A stretch of 64,000 nucleotides of DNA from Actinomadura alba (GTDB lineage: Bacteria; Actinomycetota; Actinomycetes; Streptosporangiales; Streptosporangiaceae). The stretch lies in assembly GCF_014323705.1 (NCBI RefSeq), contig NZ_JABVEC010000002.1:62001-126000 (forward strand), in the 5' to 3' direction. Both the position numbers and the translations under genes were made by a program. Below the pieces are notes generated by a model. The model did not search any database, was not told the origin of the DNA, and saw only the letters and a program-made list of their open reading frames with translations. Below, piece after piece: positions 33,591 to 42,820 of this stretch. How positions within the stretch are numbered: position 1 is the first letter of the stretch; each line of letters opens with the position of its first letter.

Positions 33591-34931
33591 GTGGGTCGTC
33601 TTTTCGGAACCGACGGTGTCCGCGGTGTCGCCAACCGGGATCTCACGGCACGGCTGGCGATGGATCTGTCCGTCGCCGCCGCCAGGGTGCTCGGTGAGGC
33701 CGGTGCGTTCAAGGATCACCGCCCGGTGGCCGTCCTGGGCCGGGATCCGCGCGCCTCGGGGGAGTTCCTCGAGGCCGCGGTCGCCGCGGGCCTGGCCAGT
33801 GCCGGTGTCGACGTTCTGCGGCTCGGTGTCCTGCCGACCCCGGCCGTGGCCTACCTGACGCACGATCTGAACGCCGATCTCGGCGTCATGCTGTCGGCCT
33901 CGCACAACCCCGCTCCCGACAACGGCATCAAGTTCTTCGACCGCAGCGGCTTCAAGCTCGCCGACGAGATCGAGGACGCCATCGAGGCGCACCTGGGGGA
34001 CCCGTGGGACCCCCCGACCGGGGCCGACGTCGGCCGGATCCGTGACGCCGAGGGCGCCGCGGAGCGGTACATCGAGCACCTGCTGTCCACCCTGAGCGGC
34101 TCGCTCGAAGGGCTCCGCGTGGTGGTCGACTGCGCGAACGGCGCCGCGACGACCGTGGCGCCGGAGGTGCTGCGCCGCGCCGGCGCCGAGGTCGTGACGA
34201 TCGGGGCAGCTCCCGACGGGCTCAACATCAACTCCGGCTGTGGCTCGACCCACCTCGAGGCGCTGCGGGCCGCGGTCATCGAGCACGGCGCGCACGCCGG
34301 CATCGCCCATGACGGCGACGCCGACCGCTGCCTGGCCGTCACCGCGTCGGGCGAGACGGTCGACGGCGACCAGATCATGGCGATCCTCGGACTCGAGCTG
34401 CGCGACGCCGGGCTGCTGCCGGGCGACACGGTCGTGGCGACGGTGATGTCCAATCTCGGCTTCAAGCTGGCCATGCGCGACGCCGGGATCAAGGTCGTCG
34501 AGACGGCGGTCGGCGACCGTTATGTCCTCGAGGCGATGAAGGACGGCGGCTTCGCCTTCGGCGGTGAGCAGTCCGGCCATGTGATCATGTTGCGGCACGG
34601 GACGACCGGCGACGGCGTGCTGACCGGGATGCACCTGCTCGCGGCGATGGTCCGCAGAGGCCGGCCGCTGGACGAGCTGGCAAAGATCATGACCCGGCTG
34701 CCGCAGGTGCTCGTCAACGTGCGCGGTGTCGACAAGACCCGCCTCGGGGCCTCGGCGGAGCTCGCCGATGCGGTCTCGGCCGCCGAGGCCGAACTCGGCG
34801 AGACCGGGCGGGTGCTGATCCGGCCGAGCGGCACCGAGCCGATGGTGCGGGTCATGGTTGAGGCGGCCTCCGAGGACCAGGCCCAGGCCATCGCCGACCG
34901 CCTCGCCGGCACGGTCCGGCACGCCCTCTGA
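33591..34931 (+). CDS. glmM: Phosphoglucosamine mutase
   Basis: 446 residues; converts glucosamine-6-phosphate to glucosamine-1-phosphate on the UDP-GlcNAc route to peptidoglycan. The active-site phosphoserine is Ser104 in LSASHNP; Mg2+ is bound by [16 protein letters not shown] binds the substrate phosphate. GTG 33591 gives the family start [15 protein letters not shown], with GGGAG 6 nt upstream; TTG and ATG just before it are badly spaced. glmS of the same pathway lies 5.3 kb downstream. Confidence 0.96.
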   Translation: MGRLFGTDGVRGVANRDLTARLAMDLSVAAARVLGEAGAFKDHRPVAVLGRDPRASGEFLEAAVAAGLASAGVDVLRLGVLPTPAVAYLTHDLNADLGVMLSASHNPAPDNGIKFFDRSGFKLADEIEDAIEAHLGDPWDPPTGADVGRIRDAEGAAERYIEHLLSTLSGSLEGLRVVVDCANGAATTVAPEVLRRAGAEVVTIGAAPDGLNINSGCGSTHLEALRAAVIEHGAHAGIAHDGDADRCLAVTASGETVDGDQIMAILGLELRDAGLLPGDTVVATVMSNLGFKLAMRDAGIKVVETAVGDRYVLEAMKDGGFAFGGEQSGHVIMLRHGTTGDGVLTGMHLLAAMVRRGRPLDELAKIMTRLPQVLVNVRGVDKTRLGASAELADAVSAAEAELGETGRVLIRPSGTEPMVRVMVEAASEDQAQAIADRLAGTVRHAL

Positions 34932-34949
34932 GTCAGCCCGCCATTCAAC

Positions 34950-35639
34950 TCAGCAGCGGGAGAGGAAGTCCTCGAGGGCGGTGTGATCGGCTTGGGTCAC
35001 CGGCAGGTCGTACTCCGCCGCCACCGCGACGAACTTGATCGCATAGGTGCACTGGTAGGACTTCTGCGGTTTCCACTCACCGGGACCGGAGTCGCTCTTC
35101 TGCTGGTTGGGCCGGCCCCACACCGCGAGCAGGTTGCCGGTGTCGTTGGCGAACTTCTCCCGCTTGGCGGCGTCCCAGCCGTCGGCGCCCATCCGCCAGG
35201 CGAGCCCCAGCGGATAGATGTGGTCGATCTGCACCTCGGTGGCCCGGGACTTGCTGAAGCTGATGTCCTTGCCGGTGTAGGGGTCGTCGAGCCGTCCGGC
35301 GACCACCACGCAGCGACCGCGCTTCTCGACGCCGTCCAGGTCGCGGGCGAGCACGTCGTTGCGCTGGTCGCAGCCGTTGCGGTCGGTGTCCTTCCAGCGC
35401 TGGCCGAATCGGTCGCGTTCGTAGCCGCTCATGTCACCGGCCCCGGTCACGCGCAGGTCGTCGAGCCGTTTCTGCGCCTGAGTCGCGCTCCGGCCACCGG
35501 GTGTCCGAGGAGCGGCGGAGCCGCCTTCCGGGCTCGTCACATCGACGCTGCATCCGGCCAGCAGCACGACGATCGCCCCGGCCGCCACACCGGCTCGGTG
35601 ACGCCGCCTTCCTTTACGGCACCCGCTTTGTAGTTCCAT
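34950..35639 (-). CDS. Secreted HNH endonuclease-family lipoprotein (DUF1524-like)
   Basis: 229 residues. The N-terminus has Arg/Lys residues, a hydrophobic stretch and a lipobox ending LLAGC, so it is a predicted lipoprotein. The C-terminal part matches actinobacterial secreted HNH/DUF1524 proteins: QIDHIYPLGLAWRMGADGW, FANDTGNLLAV, NQQKSD, KSYQCTYAIKFVAVAAEYDLPV. The His-Asp-His region and the Asn/Gln-rich segment are the expected metal-binding site. Probable role: extracellular nucleic acid degradation (inference). Start ATG at 35639; no clear ribosome-binding site. Divergent from the DUF389 gene and convergent with glmM. Confidence 0.82.
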   Translation of the reverse strand: MELQSGCRKGRRRHRAGVAAGAIVVLLAGCSVDVTSPEGGSAAPRTPGGRSATQAQKRLDDLRVTGAGDMSGYERDRFGQRWKDTDRNGCDQRNDVLARDLDGVEKRGRCVVVAGRLDDPYTGKDISFSKSRATEVQIDHIYPLGLAWRMGADGWDAAKREKFANDTGNLLAVWGRPNQQKSDSGPGEWKPQKSYQCTYAIKFVAVAAEYDLPVTQADHTALEDFLSRC

Positions 35640-35712
35640 GACCGCAATGTCGCACACAACCGATCTGTGTGCTCGTGCCGAGGGAAGGGCTCGGATACGG
35701 CACCATGGCTCC

Positions 35713-36660
35713 GTGCTGCATTTGCGTGTGATCGTGCCTGACGGCCGGACCGACACGGTCTGCGAGATGCTGGCGCGGCATCCGGGGGCCACCAACGTGG
35801 TCGTGCTGCCGGGTGCGGCCCGTGAGCCCAAGGGTGACGTGGTCATGGCCGACGTCGCCCGTGAGGCCGCCAACGAGATTCTCGAGGAGCTCCGGCGGCT
35901 CGGCATCGACCACGATGGTTCCATCGCGATGGAGCGCGTGGACCTTTCGCTGTCCCACGCCGCCGAGACCGCCGAGCGCGAGGCGCCCGGACACGGCAGC
36001 GACGCCGTCGTCTGGGAGGAGCTCGACCGGCAGACGGCCGAGGACAGTCGGCTGACCTGGTCGTTCGTTGCCTTCCTCGCGCTGTCCACACAGCTCGCGG
36101 CCATCGCAGCGCTCATCGACTCGCCGATTCTGATCGTCGGCGCGATGGTGCTCGGCCCCGAGTTCGGCACCGTCGCCGCCATCTCGTACGGGATGATCTT
36201 CCGCGACGTCCGGCGCATCGCCACCGCCGCGCGCACGCTCGCCATCGGGTTCCTCATCGCCATCGCGATCACGACCGTGTGCGCCCTCGTCAGCAGGTGG
36301 ATCGGCGTGATCGAACTCAGCGAGCTGCCCAAGGAGCGTCCGCTCACCGGCTTCGTCTACAAGCCCGACCGATGGTCGTTCATCGTCGCGATCCTGGCCG
36401 GCGCGGCGGGGGTCCTGTCGCTCACCGCCGACAAGTCGTCGGCGCTCGTGGGCGCGTTCATCTCGGTCACCACGGTGCCCGCGGCCGGCAACATCGCCGT
36501 CGGGGTGGCGCTGCGGCACTGGAACGAGGTCGGCGGTTCGGCCCTGCAACTCGCGGTCAACGTGGGCGGCATGATCATCGCGGGGGTGGTCACCCTGCTG
36601 GTGCAGAAGACGTTGTGGGATCTGGTCCGGAAGAGGGGCGTACGTACACCCGCAGGATGA
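35713..36660 (+). CDS. DUF389 family membrane protein
   Basis: 315 residues. A ~130-residue N-terminal soluble domain begins MLHLRVIVPDGRTDTVCEML. It is followed by a DUF389 membrane domain of about five or six helices with the conserved SPILIVGAMVLGPEFGTVA and SVTTVPAAGNIAVG. Function of the family is unknown. GTG 35713 is the best fit; ATG 35638 would overlap the divergent HNH gene start. The intervening ~70 nt must hold both promoters. Confidence 0.8.
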   Translation: MLHLRVIVPDGRTDTVCEMLARHPGATNVVVLPGAAREPKGDVVMADVAREAANEILEELRRLGIDHDGSIAMERVDLSLSHAAETAEREAPGHGSDAVVWEELDRQTAEDSRLTWSFVAFLALSTQLAAIAALIDSPILIVGAMVLGPEFGTVAAISYGMIFRDVRRIATAARTLAIGFLIAIAITTVCALVSRWIGVIELSELPKERPLTGFVYKPDRWSFIVAILAGAAGVLSLTADKSSALVGAFISVTTVPAAGNIAVGVALRHWNEVGGSALQLAVNVGGMIIAGVVTLLVQKTLWDLVRKRGVRTPAG

Positions 36661-36683
36661 GGACCGGAGCGTCCTCCCTCCAC

Positions 36684-36689
36684 TAGGTT
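36684..36689 (+). promoter_or_regulatory. -10 element for a leaderless ABC transporter mRNA
   Basis: TAGGTT fits the actinobacterial TANNNT -10 and lies 6 nt before the ATG of the next gene. This places transcription start at or very near the A of ATG. No ribosome-binding site is present, as expected for a leaderless mRNA. The -35 region is weak. Confidence 0.45.
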
Positions 36690-36695
36690 CGAGGC

Positions 36696-37616
36696 ATGCC
36701 GATCATCGCTACCCAGGGCCTGACGATGAGGTTCCCGGGGGTCACCGCCCTCGAAGACCTCACCGTCGCGGTCGACTCCGGGGTCGTGGGACTCGTCGGC
36801 GCGAACGGCGCGGGCAAGTCGACGCTGATCAAGATCCTGCTCGGGCTGATGCCCCCGACGAGCGGGCACGCGGCCGTACTGGATCTCGACATCCATCGCC
36901 AGGGTGAGCGGATCCGGGAACGGGTCGGCTTCATGCCCGAGTACGAGTGTCTCCCGCCGGACGTCTCCGCCACCGAGTTCGTCGTCCACATGGCCCGCAT
37001 GTGCGGGCTGCCACCCACCGCGGCGCGGGAGCGGGCGGCCGACACGCTGCGCCACGTCGGGCTGTACGAGGAGCGTTACCGCCCCATCGGCGGCTACTCG
37101 ACCGGGATGCGGCAGCGCGTCAAACTGGCCCAGGCGCTCGTGCACGACCCGCAGCTGGTCTTCCTGGACGAGCCGACCAACGGTCTCGACCCGGCCGGGC
37201 GCGACGAGATGCTGGCACTCATCCGGCGCATCGGCACCGAGTTCGGCATCAGCGTCCTCGTCACGTCGCACCTGCTCGGCGAGCTCGAGCGGGTCTGCGA
37301 CCACATAGTGATCATCGACGGCGGGAAGCTGCTCCGATCTCAGGCCGTCGCGGCGTTCACGGAGGTCAGCGGGACGCTGGTGGTCGAGGTGGACGAGGGG
37401 CGCGACCAGCTGAGCGGCAAGCTGGCCGGTTCGGGGCTCGCCGTGCGTCCCGAGGGCCGTTTCCTGCTGATCGAGATCGCCGACGAGTCGACCTTCGACC
37501 TCGTCCGTGACGGTGTCGCCGAACTCGGGCTCCGCCTGATCCGGATGGAACAGCATCGCCACCACATCGAAGAGGTCTTCGCCGCCCCGGCGGGGCCGAC
37601 CGGAGTCACGCCATGA
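36696..37616 (+). CDS. ABC transporter ATP-binding protein (module 1)
   Basis: 306 residues. Walker A GANGAGKST, signature YSTGMRQRVKLAQAL, Walker B LVFLDEP and the switch His in TSHLL are all present. The C-terminal ~90 residues are the regulatory extension common in ABC-2 ATPases. It overlaps the permease gene by 4 nt and together they start a four-gene run of two ATPase-permease pairs. Substrate unknown; probably an exporter. Confidence 0.9.
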   Translation: MPIIATQGLTMRFPGVTALEDLTVAVDSGVVGLVGANGAGKSTLIKILLGLMPPTSGHAAVLDLDIHRQGERIRERVGFMPEYECLPPDVSATEFVVHMARMCGLPPTAARERAADTLRHVGLYEERYRPIGGYSTGMRQRVKLAQALVHDPQLVFLDEPTNGLDPAGRDEMLALIRRIGTEFGISVLVTSHLLGELERVCDHIVIIDGGKLLRSQAVAAFTEVSGTLVVEVDEGRDQLSGKLAGSGLAVRPEGRFLLIEIADESTFDLVRDGVAELGLRLIRMEQHRHHIEEVFAAPAGPTGVTP

Positions 37617-38530
37617 CCAGCCCCCTCACCCCCTCGACGATCCACGACATCGGCTATCGCCACTACGAGGGCAGGCGGCTCGGCCGGTCGTACGTCATCC
37701 GATCGCTGTTCGTGCACAACCTGCGGGCCGTATACGGGCTCGGCCGGCCGGCCAGGGCCAAGGTGATGCCGTTCCTGCTGGTGGCGATCATGATGCTGCC
37801 GGCGGCGGGCAGCGTGGCGGTGCTCGCCATCACCAAGGAGCCGTCCACGCTCATCCGCTACGCCGCCTACGCCGTCCTCCTGCAGCCCATCGTGGCCATC
37901 TTCCTGGCCACCCAGGCTCCGGTGATCGCCTCGCGCGAGCTGCGGTTCCACGTGGTGCCGCTGTACTTCTCGCGGCCGGTGGGCTCGTTCGACTTCGTGC
38001 TGGCGAAGTTCGCGGCGTTCGTGACGGCGATCTTCGCGCTGCTGGCGACCCCGGTGACGCTGCTGTACGTCGGCGCGCTGGTCACCCGGCCGTCGGAGGA
38101 GACGCAAGCGCCGGCGATGCCGAGCGTCGGCGCGCAGACCACGGACTACCTCGGCGGGATGGCCGGCTGCGCGGTGTTCGCGTTCGTCCTCGCCGCCTTC
38201 GCGTTGGTGATCGCGGCGTTCACCCCGCGCCGGGGGTTCGGGGTGGCCGCGGTCATCGCGGTGTACCTGCTGAGCAGCGCCACCGTCGGGCTCGTGCAGT
38301 TCATCGCTCTGTACAACAACAACTACGATGCGGCCGGGTGGGCCGGGCTGTTCACCCCGTTCAACCTGGTCGACGGCGTGCAGGTGGGCCTGTTCGGTGC
38401 AAGCGGCTCGACGCCGCAGGGGCCGCCCGACGGGATCGGCGGGCCGGTGTTCGCGCTGGTCTGCGCCGCCGTGGTCGCGGGGGCGCTGGCGGTCCTGTAC
38501 GGCCGGTTCCGGAAGGCGGGTCTGTCGTGA
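37613..38530 (+). CDS. ABC-2 type permease (module 1)
   Basis: 305 residues with about six hydrophobic helices (for example IMMLPAAGSVAVLAI, FVTAIFALLATPVTLLYVGA, FVLAAFALVIAAF). The N-terminal GYRHYEGRRLGRSY is shared with actinobacterial ABC-2 permeases. It is translationally coupled at both ends (ATGA with the ATPase before it, GTGA with the one after it), suggesting one complex with the neighbouring ATPases. Confidence 0.85.
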   Translation: MTSPLTPSTIHDIGYRHYEGRRLGRSYVIRSLFVHNLRAVYGLGRPARAKVMPFLLVAIMMLPAAGSVAVLAITKEPSTLIRYAAYAVLLQPIVAIFLATQAPVIASRELRFHVVPLYFSRPVGSFDFVLAKFAAFVTAIFALLATPVTLLYVGALVTRPSEETQAPAMPSVGAQTTDYLGGMAGCAVFAFVLAAFALVIAAFTPRRGFGVAAVIAVYLLSSATVGLVQFIALYNNNYDAAGWAGLFTPFNLVDGVQVGLFGASGSTPQGPPDGIGGPVFALVCAAVVAGALAVLYGRFRKAGLS

Positions 38531-39438
38531 GCGTGCTGGAGCTGCACCAGGTGTCCCGGTGGTACGGGAACGTCGTGGCGGTCAACGGGATCTCGATGAC
38601 CGTCGGGCCGGGCGTGACCGGCCTGCTCGGCCCGAACGGTGCCGGCAAGTCCACGGTGATCCACATGATGGGCGGATTCCTCGCGCCCTCGTCCGGTGGG
38701 GTGACTCTGGACGGGGCTCGGATCTGGAAGAACCCGGACGTCTACCGGCACATCGGGCTCGTGCCCGAGCGCGAGTCGGCCTACGACTTCCTGACCGGCT
38801 GGCAGTTCACGCTGGCCATGGCCAAGCTGCATAAGCTGCCCCAGCCGGGGGCGGCGGCGCAGCGGGCGCTCGCCCTGGTCGAGATGGAACCCGCCAAGGA
38901 CCGGGTGATCGGCACCTACTCCAAGGGCATGAAGCAGCGGATCAAGATGGCCTCGGCGCTCGTGCACGACCCGCCGGTGCTGCTGCTCGACGAGCCCTTC
39001 AACGGCATGGACCCGCGTCAGCGCCTGCAGCTGATGGATCTGATCCGCCGGATGGCGGCCGAGGGCCGCACCGTGCTGTTCAGCTCGCACATCCTCGAGG
39101 AGGTCGAGCGGCTGGCCAGCCATATCGAGGTGATGGTCGCCGGCCGGCACGCCGCCTCCGGCGACTTCCGTGCCATCCGGAGGTTGATGACCGACCGTCC
39201 CCATGTGTTCATCGTCCGCTCCGCCGACGACCGCAGGCTGGCGTCGGCGATTATCGCCGACGGGTCCGCGCGGAGCGTCCAGCTGAGCGAGGGCGGCCTG
39301 CGGGTCGAGGCGGTCGACTTCCGCAGGTTCACGTGGCTGCTGCCCCAGCTGGCGCACAAGGAGAACGTGCGGCTGTGGGAGGTCTCGCCGGCCGACGAGT
39401 CCCTGGAGAGCGTCTTCTCGTACCTGGTGGCGTCATGA
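38527..39438 (+). CDS. ABC transporter ATP-binding protein (module 2)
   Basis: 303 residues from GTG 38527. Walker A GPNGAGKST, signature YSKGMKQRIKMASAL, Walker B VLLLDEP and the switch segment SSHIL are intact. A C-terminal domain with the GDFRAIRRLM region follows. It is related to, but clearly different from, the module 1 ATPase, so it is an old duplication rather than a recent copy. Confidence 0.9.
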   Translation: MSVLELHQVSRWYGNVVAVNGISMTVGPGVTGLLGPNGAGKSTVIHMMGGFLAPSSGGVTLDGARIWKNPDVYRHIGLVPERESAYDFLTGWQFTLAMAKLHKLPQPGAAAQRALALVEMEPAKDRVIGTYSKGMKQRIKMASALVHDPPVLLLDEPFNGMDPRQRLQLMDLIRRMAAEGRTVLFSSHILEEVERLASHIEVMVAGRHAASGDFRAIRRLMTDRPHVFIVRSADDRRLASAIIADGSARSVQLSEGGLRVEAVDFRRFTWLLPQLAHKENVRLWEVSPADESLESVFSYLVAS

Positions 39439-39472
39439 ACCGGATCGGCTCCGGGAGAGGGTTGAGCGACGA

Positions 39473-40189
39473 ATGAACGCGACCATCGCCTACATCACCT
39501 TCCGCGGAATGCTGGGCCGCAGGCGGGCACTGCTGCTGTTCATGCTGCCGGCCGTCCTGCTGCTCCTGGCCGTCGCCCTGCGGATCACCGGCAACAACGA
39601 CCTGAACATCTCCACCATCGTGCTGCAGCGGTTCGCGCTCACGACTTTGCTGCCGCTGCTCGCGCTGATCGCCGGTACGGGCGTCATCGCTCCGGAGATC
39701 GACGACGGCCAGATCATGTACATCCTGACCAAGCCGATCCCGCGGCCGGTCATCCTCTTGACCAAGCTGGCCGTGGCGATCGCACTCGTGGTCGCCTTCG
39801 CGGTCGTACCGACGCTCGTGGCGGGGCTGATCCTCACCGGCGGCACCGCCGGGCTGGCCGCGGGGTTCACAGTGGGGACGCTGGTCGGCGGGGTGGCCTA
39901 CTGCGCCGTGTTCGTGGTGCTGGCGGTGGCCAGCCGCAACGCGGTCACGATCGGCCTGCTGTACGCCCTCGTCTGGGAGACGCTGATCGGCAACTTCGCC
40001 CCCGGCGCCCGGTCACTGTCGATCCAGCAGTGGTCGCTGTCGGTGACCGATGCCGTCAGCTCGGCGAGCACGGTCACCTCCGAGGTGGCGTTCGGCCTCG
40101 CCGCCGTGCTGCTCGTGGTCGTCTCGGTGCTCGGCGCCACGTTGGCGGCCGTACGCCTGCGCACTCTGTCGGTCGCCAGCGCCGAGTGA
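39473..40189 (+). CDS. ABC-2 type permease (module 2)
   Basis: 238 residues with about six hydrophobic helices, including LLFMLPAVLLLLAVALRI, LTTLLPLLALIAGTGVIAPE and VAIALVVAFAVVPTLVAGLI. The conserved IDDGQIMYILTKPIPR loop is typical of ABC-2 permeases. 34 nt downstream of its ATPase with GGGAGAGG in the gap. Ends 52 nt before glmS. Confidence 0.85.
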   Translation: MNATIAYITFRGMLGRRRALLLFMLPAVLLLLAVALRITGNNDLNISTIVLQRFALTTLLPLLALIAGTGVIAPEIDDGQIMYILTKPIPRPVILLTKLAVAIALVVAFAVVPTLVAGLILTGGTAGLAAGFTVGTLVGGVAYCAVFVVLAVASRNAVTIGLLYALVWETLIGNFAPGARSLSIQQWSLSVTDAVSSASTVTSEVAFGLAAVLLVVVSVLGATLAAVRLRTLSVASAE

Positions 40190-40228
40190 CACGGCGCTCC
40201 CGAGGTTCGCCGCGCTGGTCACAGCGGC

Positions 40229-40234
40229 TATGGT
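40229..40234 (+). promoter_or_regulatory. -10 element for a leaderless glmS mRNA
   Basis: TATGGT (TANNNT) 7 nt before the glmS ATG with no ribosome-binding site between. Inferred leaderless start. No glmS ribozyme-like leader can fit in this gap. Confidence 0.45.
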
Positions 40235-40241
40235 GGCCGCC

Positions 40242-42110
40242 ATGTGCGGAATCGTTGGGTACGTGGGAGCGAAGCCCGCCATCGAGGTCGTCGTCGACGG
40301 GCTGGCCAGGCTGGAGTACCGGGGGTACGACTCCGCCGGTGTGGCGGTCCTGACCGGTGGCGCGCTGAAGACCGTGAAGCGGGCCGGCAAGCTCGCGAAC
40401 CTGCGCGAGGCGCTGGCCTCCGAGGTCACGTCCGCGCCGTCCGAGGCGGTGGCAGAGGGCGGCACGCTGGGCCTCGGGCACACCCGCTGGGCCACCCACG
40501 GGCAGCCGAACGACCGCAACGCGCACCCGCACACCGACTGCTCGGCGGCGATCGCGGTCGTGCACAACGGGATCATCGAGAACTTCGCCTCACTGCGCGC
40601 GGAGCTGGAGGAACGTGGCCACGAGCTGGCCTCGGACACCGACACCGAGGTGGTCGCGCACCTGCTGGAAGAGCAGATCACGGGCTCCGGCGGGCTGACC
40701 GAGGCGATGCGCCGCGTCTGCCGCCGGCTCGAGGGCGCCTTCACCCTGGTGGCCGCGCACGCCGCCGAACCCGATGTCGTCGTGGGCGCGCGCCGCAACT
40801 CACCGCTGGTCGTGGGCCGCGGCGACGGGGAGAACTTCCTCGCCAGCGATGTCGCCGCCTTCATCGCGCACACCCGCGACGCGATCGAGCTGGGTCAGGA
40901 CCAGGTCGTCGAGCTCCGCCGCGACGAGGTCACGGTGACCGGTTTCGACGGCAAGCCGGTCCCCGTGCGCGAGTACCACGTCGACTGGGACGTGTCCGCC
41001 GCCGAGAAGGGCGGCTACGACTACTTCATGCTCAAGGAGATCGCCGAGCAGCCGCGTGCGGTGGCCGACACCCTGCTCGGCCGTGTCGGCGTGGACGGCC
41101 GGCTCACCCTCGATGAGATGCGCCTGTCCGACGACGAGCTCCGCGACGTCGACAAGATCATCATTGTCGCCTGCGGAACGGCCTATCACGCCGGAATGAT
41201 CGCCAAGTACGCCATCGAGCACTGGGCACAGCTGCCCTGCGAGGTCGAGCTGGCGAGCGAGTTCCGGTACCGGGACTCCATCCTGACCCGTAGCACGCTC
41301 GTCATCGCGATCTCGCAGTCCGGCGAGACGATGGACACGCTCATGGCGCTGCGGCACGCGAGAGAGCAGCGGGCCCGGGTACTCGGCATCTGCAACGTCA
41401 ACGGCTCGACCATCCCGCGCGAGTGCGACGGCGTGCTCTACACCCACGCCGGCCCCGAGATCGCGGTCGCCTCGACCAAGGCGTTCCTCACGCAGCTGGT
41501 CGCCGTCTACCTCGTCGCGCTTTACCTCGCCCAGGTCCGCGGCACCAAGTGGGGCGACGAGGTGTTCGCCATGGTCCAGCTCCTCTCCTCCATGCCGGAC
41601 AAGGTGGACAAGGTCCTCGAGACCATGGAGCCGGTACGGGTGCTGGCCCGTTCGCTCGCCGACGAGCGGTGCGTGCTCTTCCTCGGCCGGCACGTGGGGT
41701 ATCCGGTGGCGATGGAGGGTGCGTTGAAGCTCAAGGAGCTGGCGTACATGCACGCCGAGGGATTCGCCGCGGGCGAACTGAAGCACGGGCCGATCGCCCT
41801 GATCGAGGAGGGCCTTCCGGTCGTCGTCGTGGTGCCGCCGCGCGCCCGGCGGGTCCTGCACGACAAGATCGTCTCGAACATCCAGGAGATCCGCGCCAGG
41901 GGCGCCCGGACGATCGTGATCGCCGAGGAGGGTGACGAGTCGGTGGTCCCGTACGCGGACACGCTGCTCAGGGTGCCCGCCGTCCCGACCCTGCTGCAAC
42001 CGCTGGTCGCCACGGTGCCTCTGCAGGTCTTCGCCTGTGAGCTGGCCACCGCCAAGGGACACGACGTCGACCAGCCCCGCAACCTCGCGAAGTCGGTCAC
42101 GGTCGAATAG
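40242..42110 (+). CDS. glmS: Glutamine-fructose-6-phosphate aminotransferase (isomerizing)
   Basis: 622 residues; makes glucosamine-6-phosphate from fructose-6-phosphate and glutamine. The N-terminal nucleophile is Cys2 (MCGIVGYVG), exposed after Met removal. The glutaminase domain contains GHTRWATHGQPND; two SIS sugar-isomerase domains follow (SQSGETMDTL). The C-terminus QPRNLAKSVTVE carries the conserved Lys. ATG 40242 is fixed by the need for Cys at position 2. A large hairpin follows the stop. Confidence 0.97.
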   Translation: MCGIVGYVGAKPAIEVVVDGLARLEYRGYDSAGVAVLTGGALKTVKRAGKLANLREALASEVTSAPSEAVAEGGTLGLGHTRWATHGQPNDRNAHPHTDCSAAIAVVHNGIIENFASLRAELEERGHELASDTDTEVVAHLLEEQITGSGGLTEAMRRVCRRLEGAFTLVAAHAAEPDVVVGARRNSPLVVGRGDGENFLASDVAAFIAHTRDAIELGQDQVVELRRDEVTVTGFDGKPVPVREYHVDWDVSAAEKGGYDYFMLKEIAEQPRAVADTLLGRVGVDGRLTLDEMRLSDDELRDVDKIIIVACGTAYHAGMIAKYAIEHWAQLPCEVELASEFRYRDSILTRSTLVIAISQSGETMDTLMALRHAREQRARVLGICNVNGSTIPRECDGVLYTHAGPEIAVASTKAFLTQLVAVYLVALYLAQVRGTKWGDEVFAMVQLLSSMPDKVDKVLETMEPVRVLARSLADERCVLFLGRHVGYPVAMEGALKLKELAYMHAEGFAAGELKHGPIALIEEGLPVVVVVPPRARRVLHDKIVSNIQEIRARGARTIVIAEEGDESVVPYADTLLRVPAVPTLLQPLVATVPLQVFACELATAKGHDVDQPRNLAKSVTVE

Positions 42111-42160
42111 CGGCCGACCGGCGGCCGAGGTCGGGTGGCGGCCGGCGGCCGAGCGCGAAA

Positions 42161-42191
42161 GTGGCCCCTCCCGGACATCGGGCGGGGCCAC
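42161..42191 (+). terminator. Terminator-like hairpin after glmS
   Basis: 8-bp outer stem (42161-42168 with 42184-42191) plus a 4-bp inner stem (42170-42173 with 42179-42182), 51 nt after the stop. No T-run; AT-rich gaatatatag follows 13 nt later. Confidence 0.7.
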
Positions 42192-42439
42192 CGCGGCCGG
42201 CGCGAATATATAGAACCGGCGCTCTGCCGGTGAACATAGATCCGTATCAGGTCGGATCTCCTGTGGGCAGAGCCCGGGCAGGTCTGACGTCCACCAACTC
42301 GGAGCGGGCTGGCGGGACCGGCCAACTGTAGCCCGTGCGAAGGGGGCGATCGGTACGAGTTGGCCCGATTGACAGGTGATTTTTGCGCCGGCCCGGGCAC
42401 CCCGCCGGCGAGCGGATCCGGGCGTGGCACCCTGGACGG
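42192..42439 (+). other. Gene-free interval between glmS and acpS
   Basis: 248 nt without a convincing gene on either strand. It holds an AT-rich patch (gaatatata near 42204), a 6-bp hairpin with 5-nt loop at 42215-42231 and GC-rich self-complementary stretches. I found no tRNA-like cloverleaf or known riboswitch core. An acpS promoter must lie here; a CACCCT 5 nt before the GTG may be its -10. Confidence 0.5.
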
Positions 42440-42820
42440 GTGATCGTGGGTGTGGGGATCGACGTGGTGGACCTCGTCCGGTTCGAGAAGTCGCTGGAGC
42501 GTACGGCCGGGCTGCGGACCAGGCTGTTCACCGAGGCGGAGCGGGGGCTGCCGGTCAGGTCGCTGGCCGCGCGGTTCGCCGCCAAGGAGGCCCTGGCCAA
42601 GGCCCTGGGCGCGCCCAGGGGGCTGCTGTGGACCGACGCCGAGGTCCGCCGCGAAGACGACGGCCGGCCCAGCCTGCACGTCGCCGGGACGGTGGCCGCG
42701 GCGGCGCGCGCCCGCGGCGTGACCCACTGGCATATCTCCCTCAGCCACGACGCCGGCGTCGCCACGGCGGTCGTCGTCGCGGAGGCCCGAGCCGACGAGA
42801 CCCCCGAGCGGAGCGAGTGA
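42440..42820 (+). CDS. acpS: Holo-[acyl-carrier-protein] synthase
   Basis: 126 residues; transfers 4'-phosphopantetheine from CoA to ACP. Asp8 in [16 protein letters not shown] and the Glu in [13 protein letters not shown] are the Mg2+ ligands. GTG 42440 is the usual position; an in-frame GTG two codons later is possible. The last base of its stop is the first of the nnr ATG, so the two are coupled. Confidence 0.92.
   Translation: MIVGVGIDVVDLVRFEKSLERTAGLRTRLFTEAERGLPVRSLAARFAAKEALAKALGAPRGLLWTDAEVRREDDGRPSLHVAGTVAAAARARGVTHWHISLSHDAGVATAVVVAEARADETPERSE

Noticed and set aside
32856..34922. 688-codon minus-strand frame opposite rpsI and glmM
   Set aside because: Antisense shadow; both plus-strand genes are certain and occupy the region.
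42192..42439. Possible tRNA or riboswitch between glmS and acpS
   Set aside because: No cloverleaf with T-loop/anticodon features and no known riboswitch core could be traced by eye.
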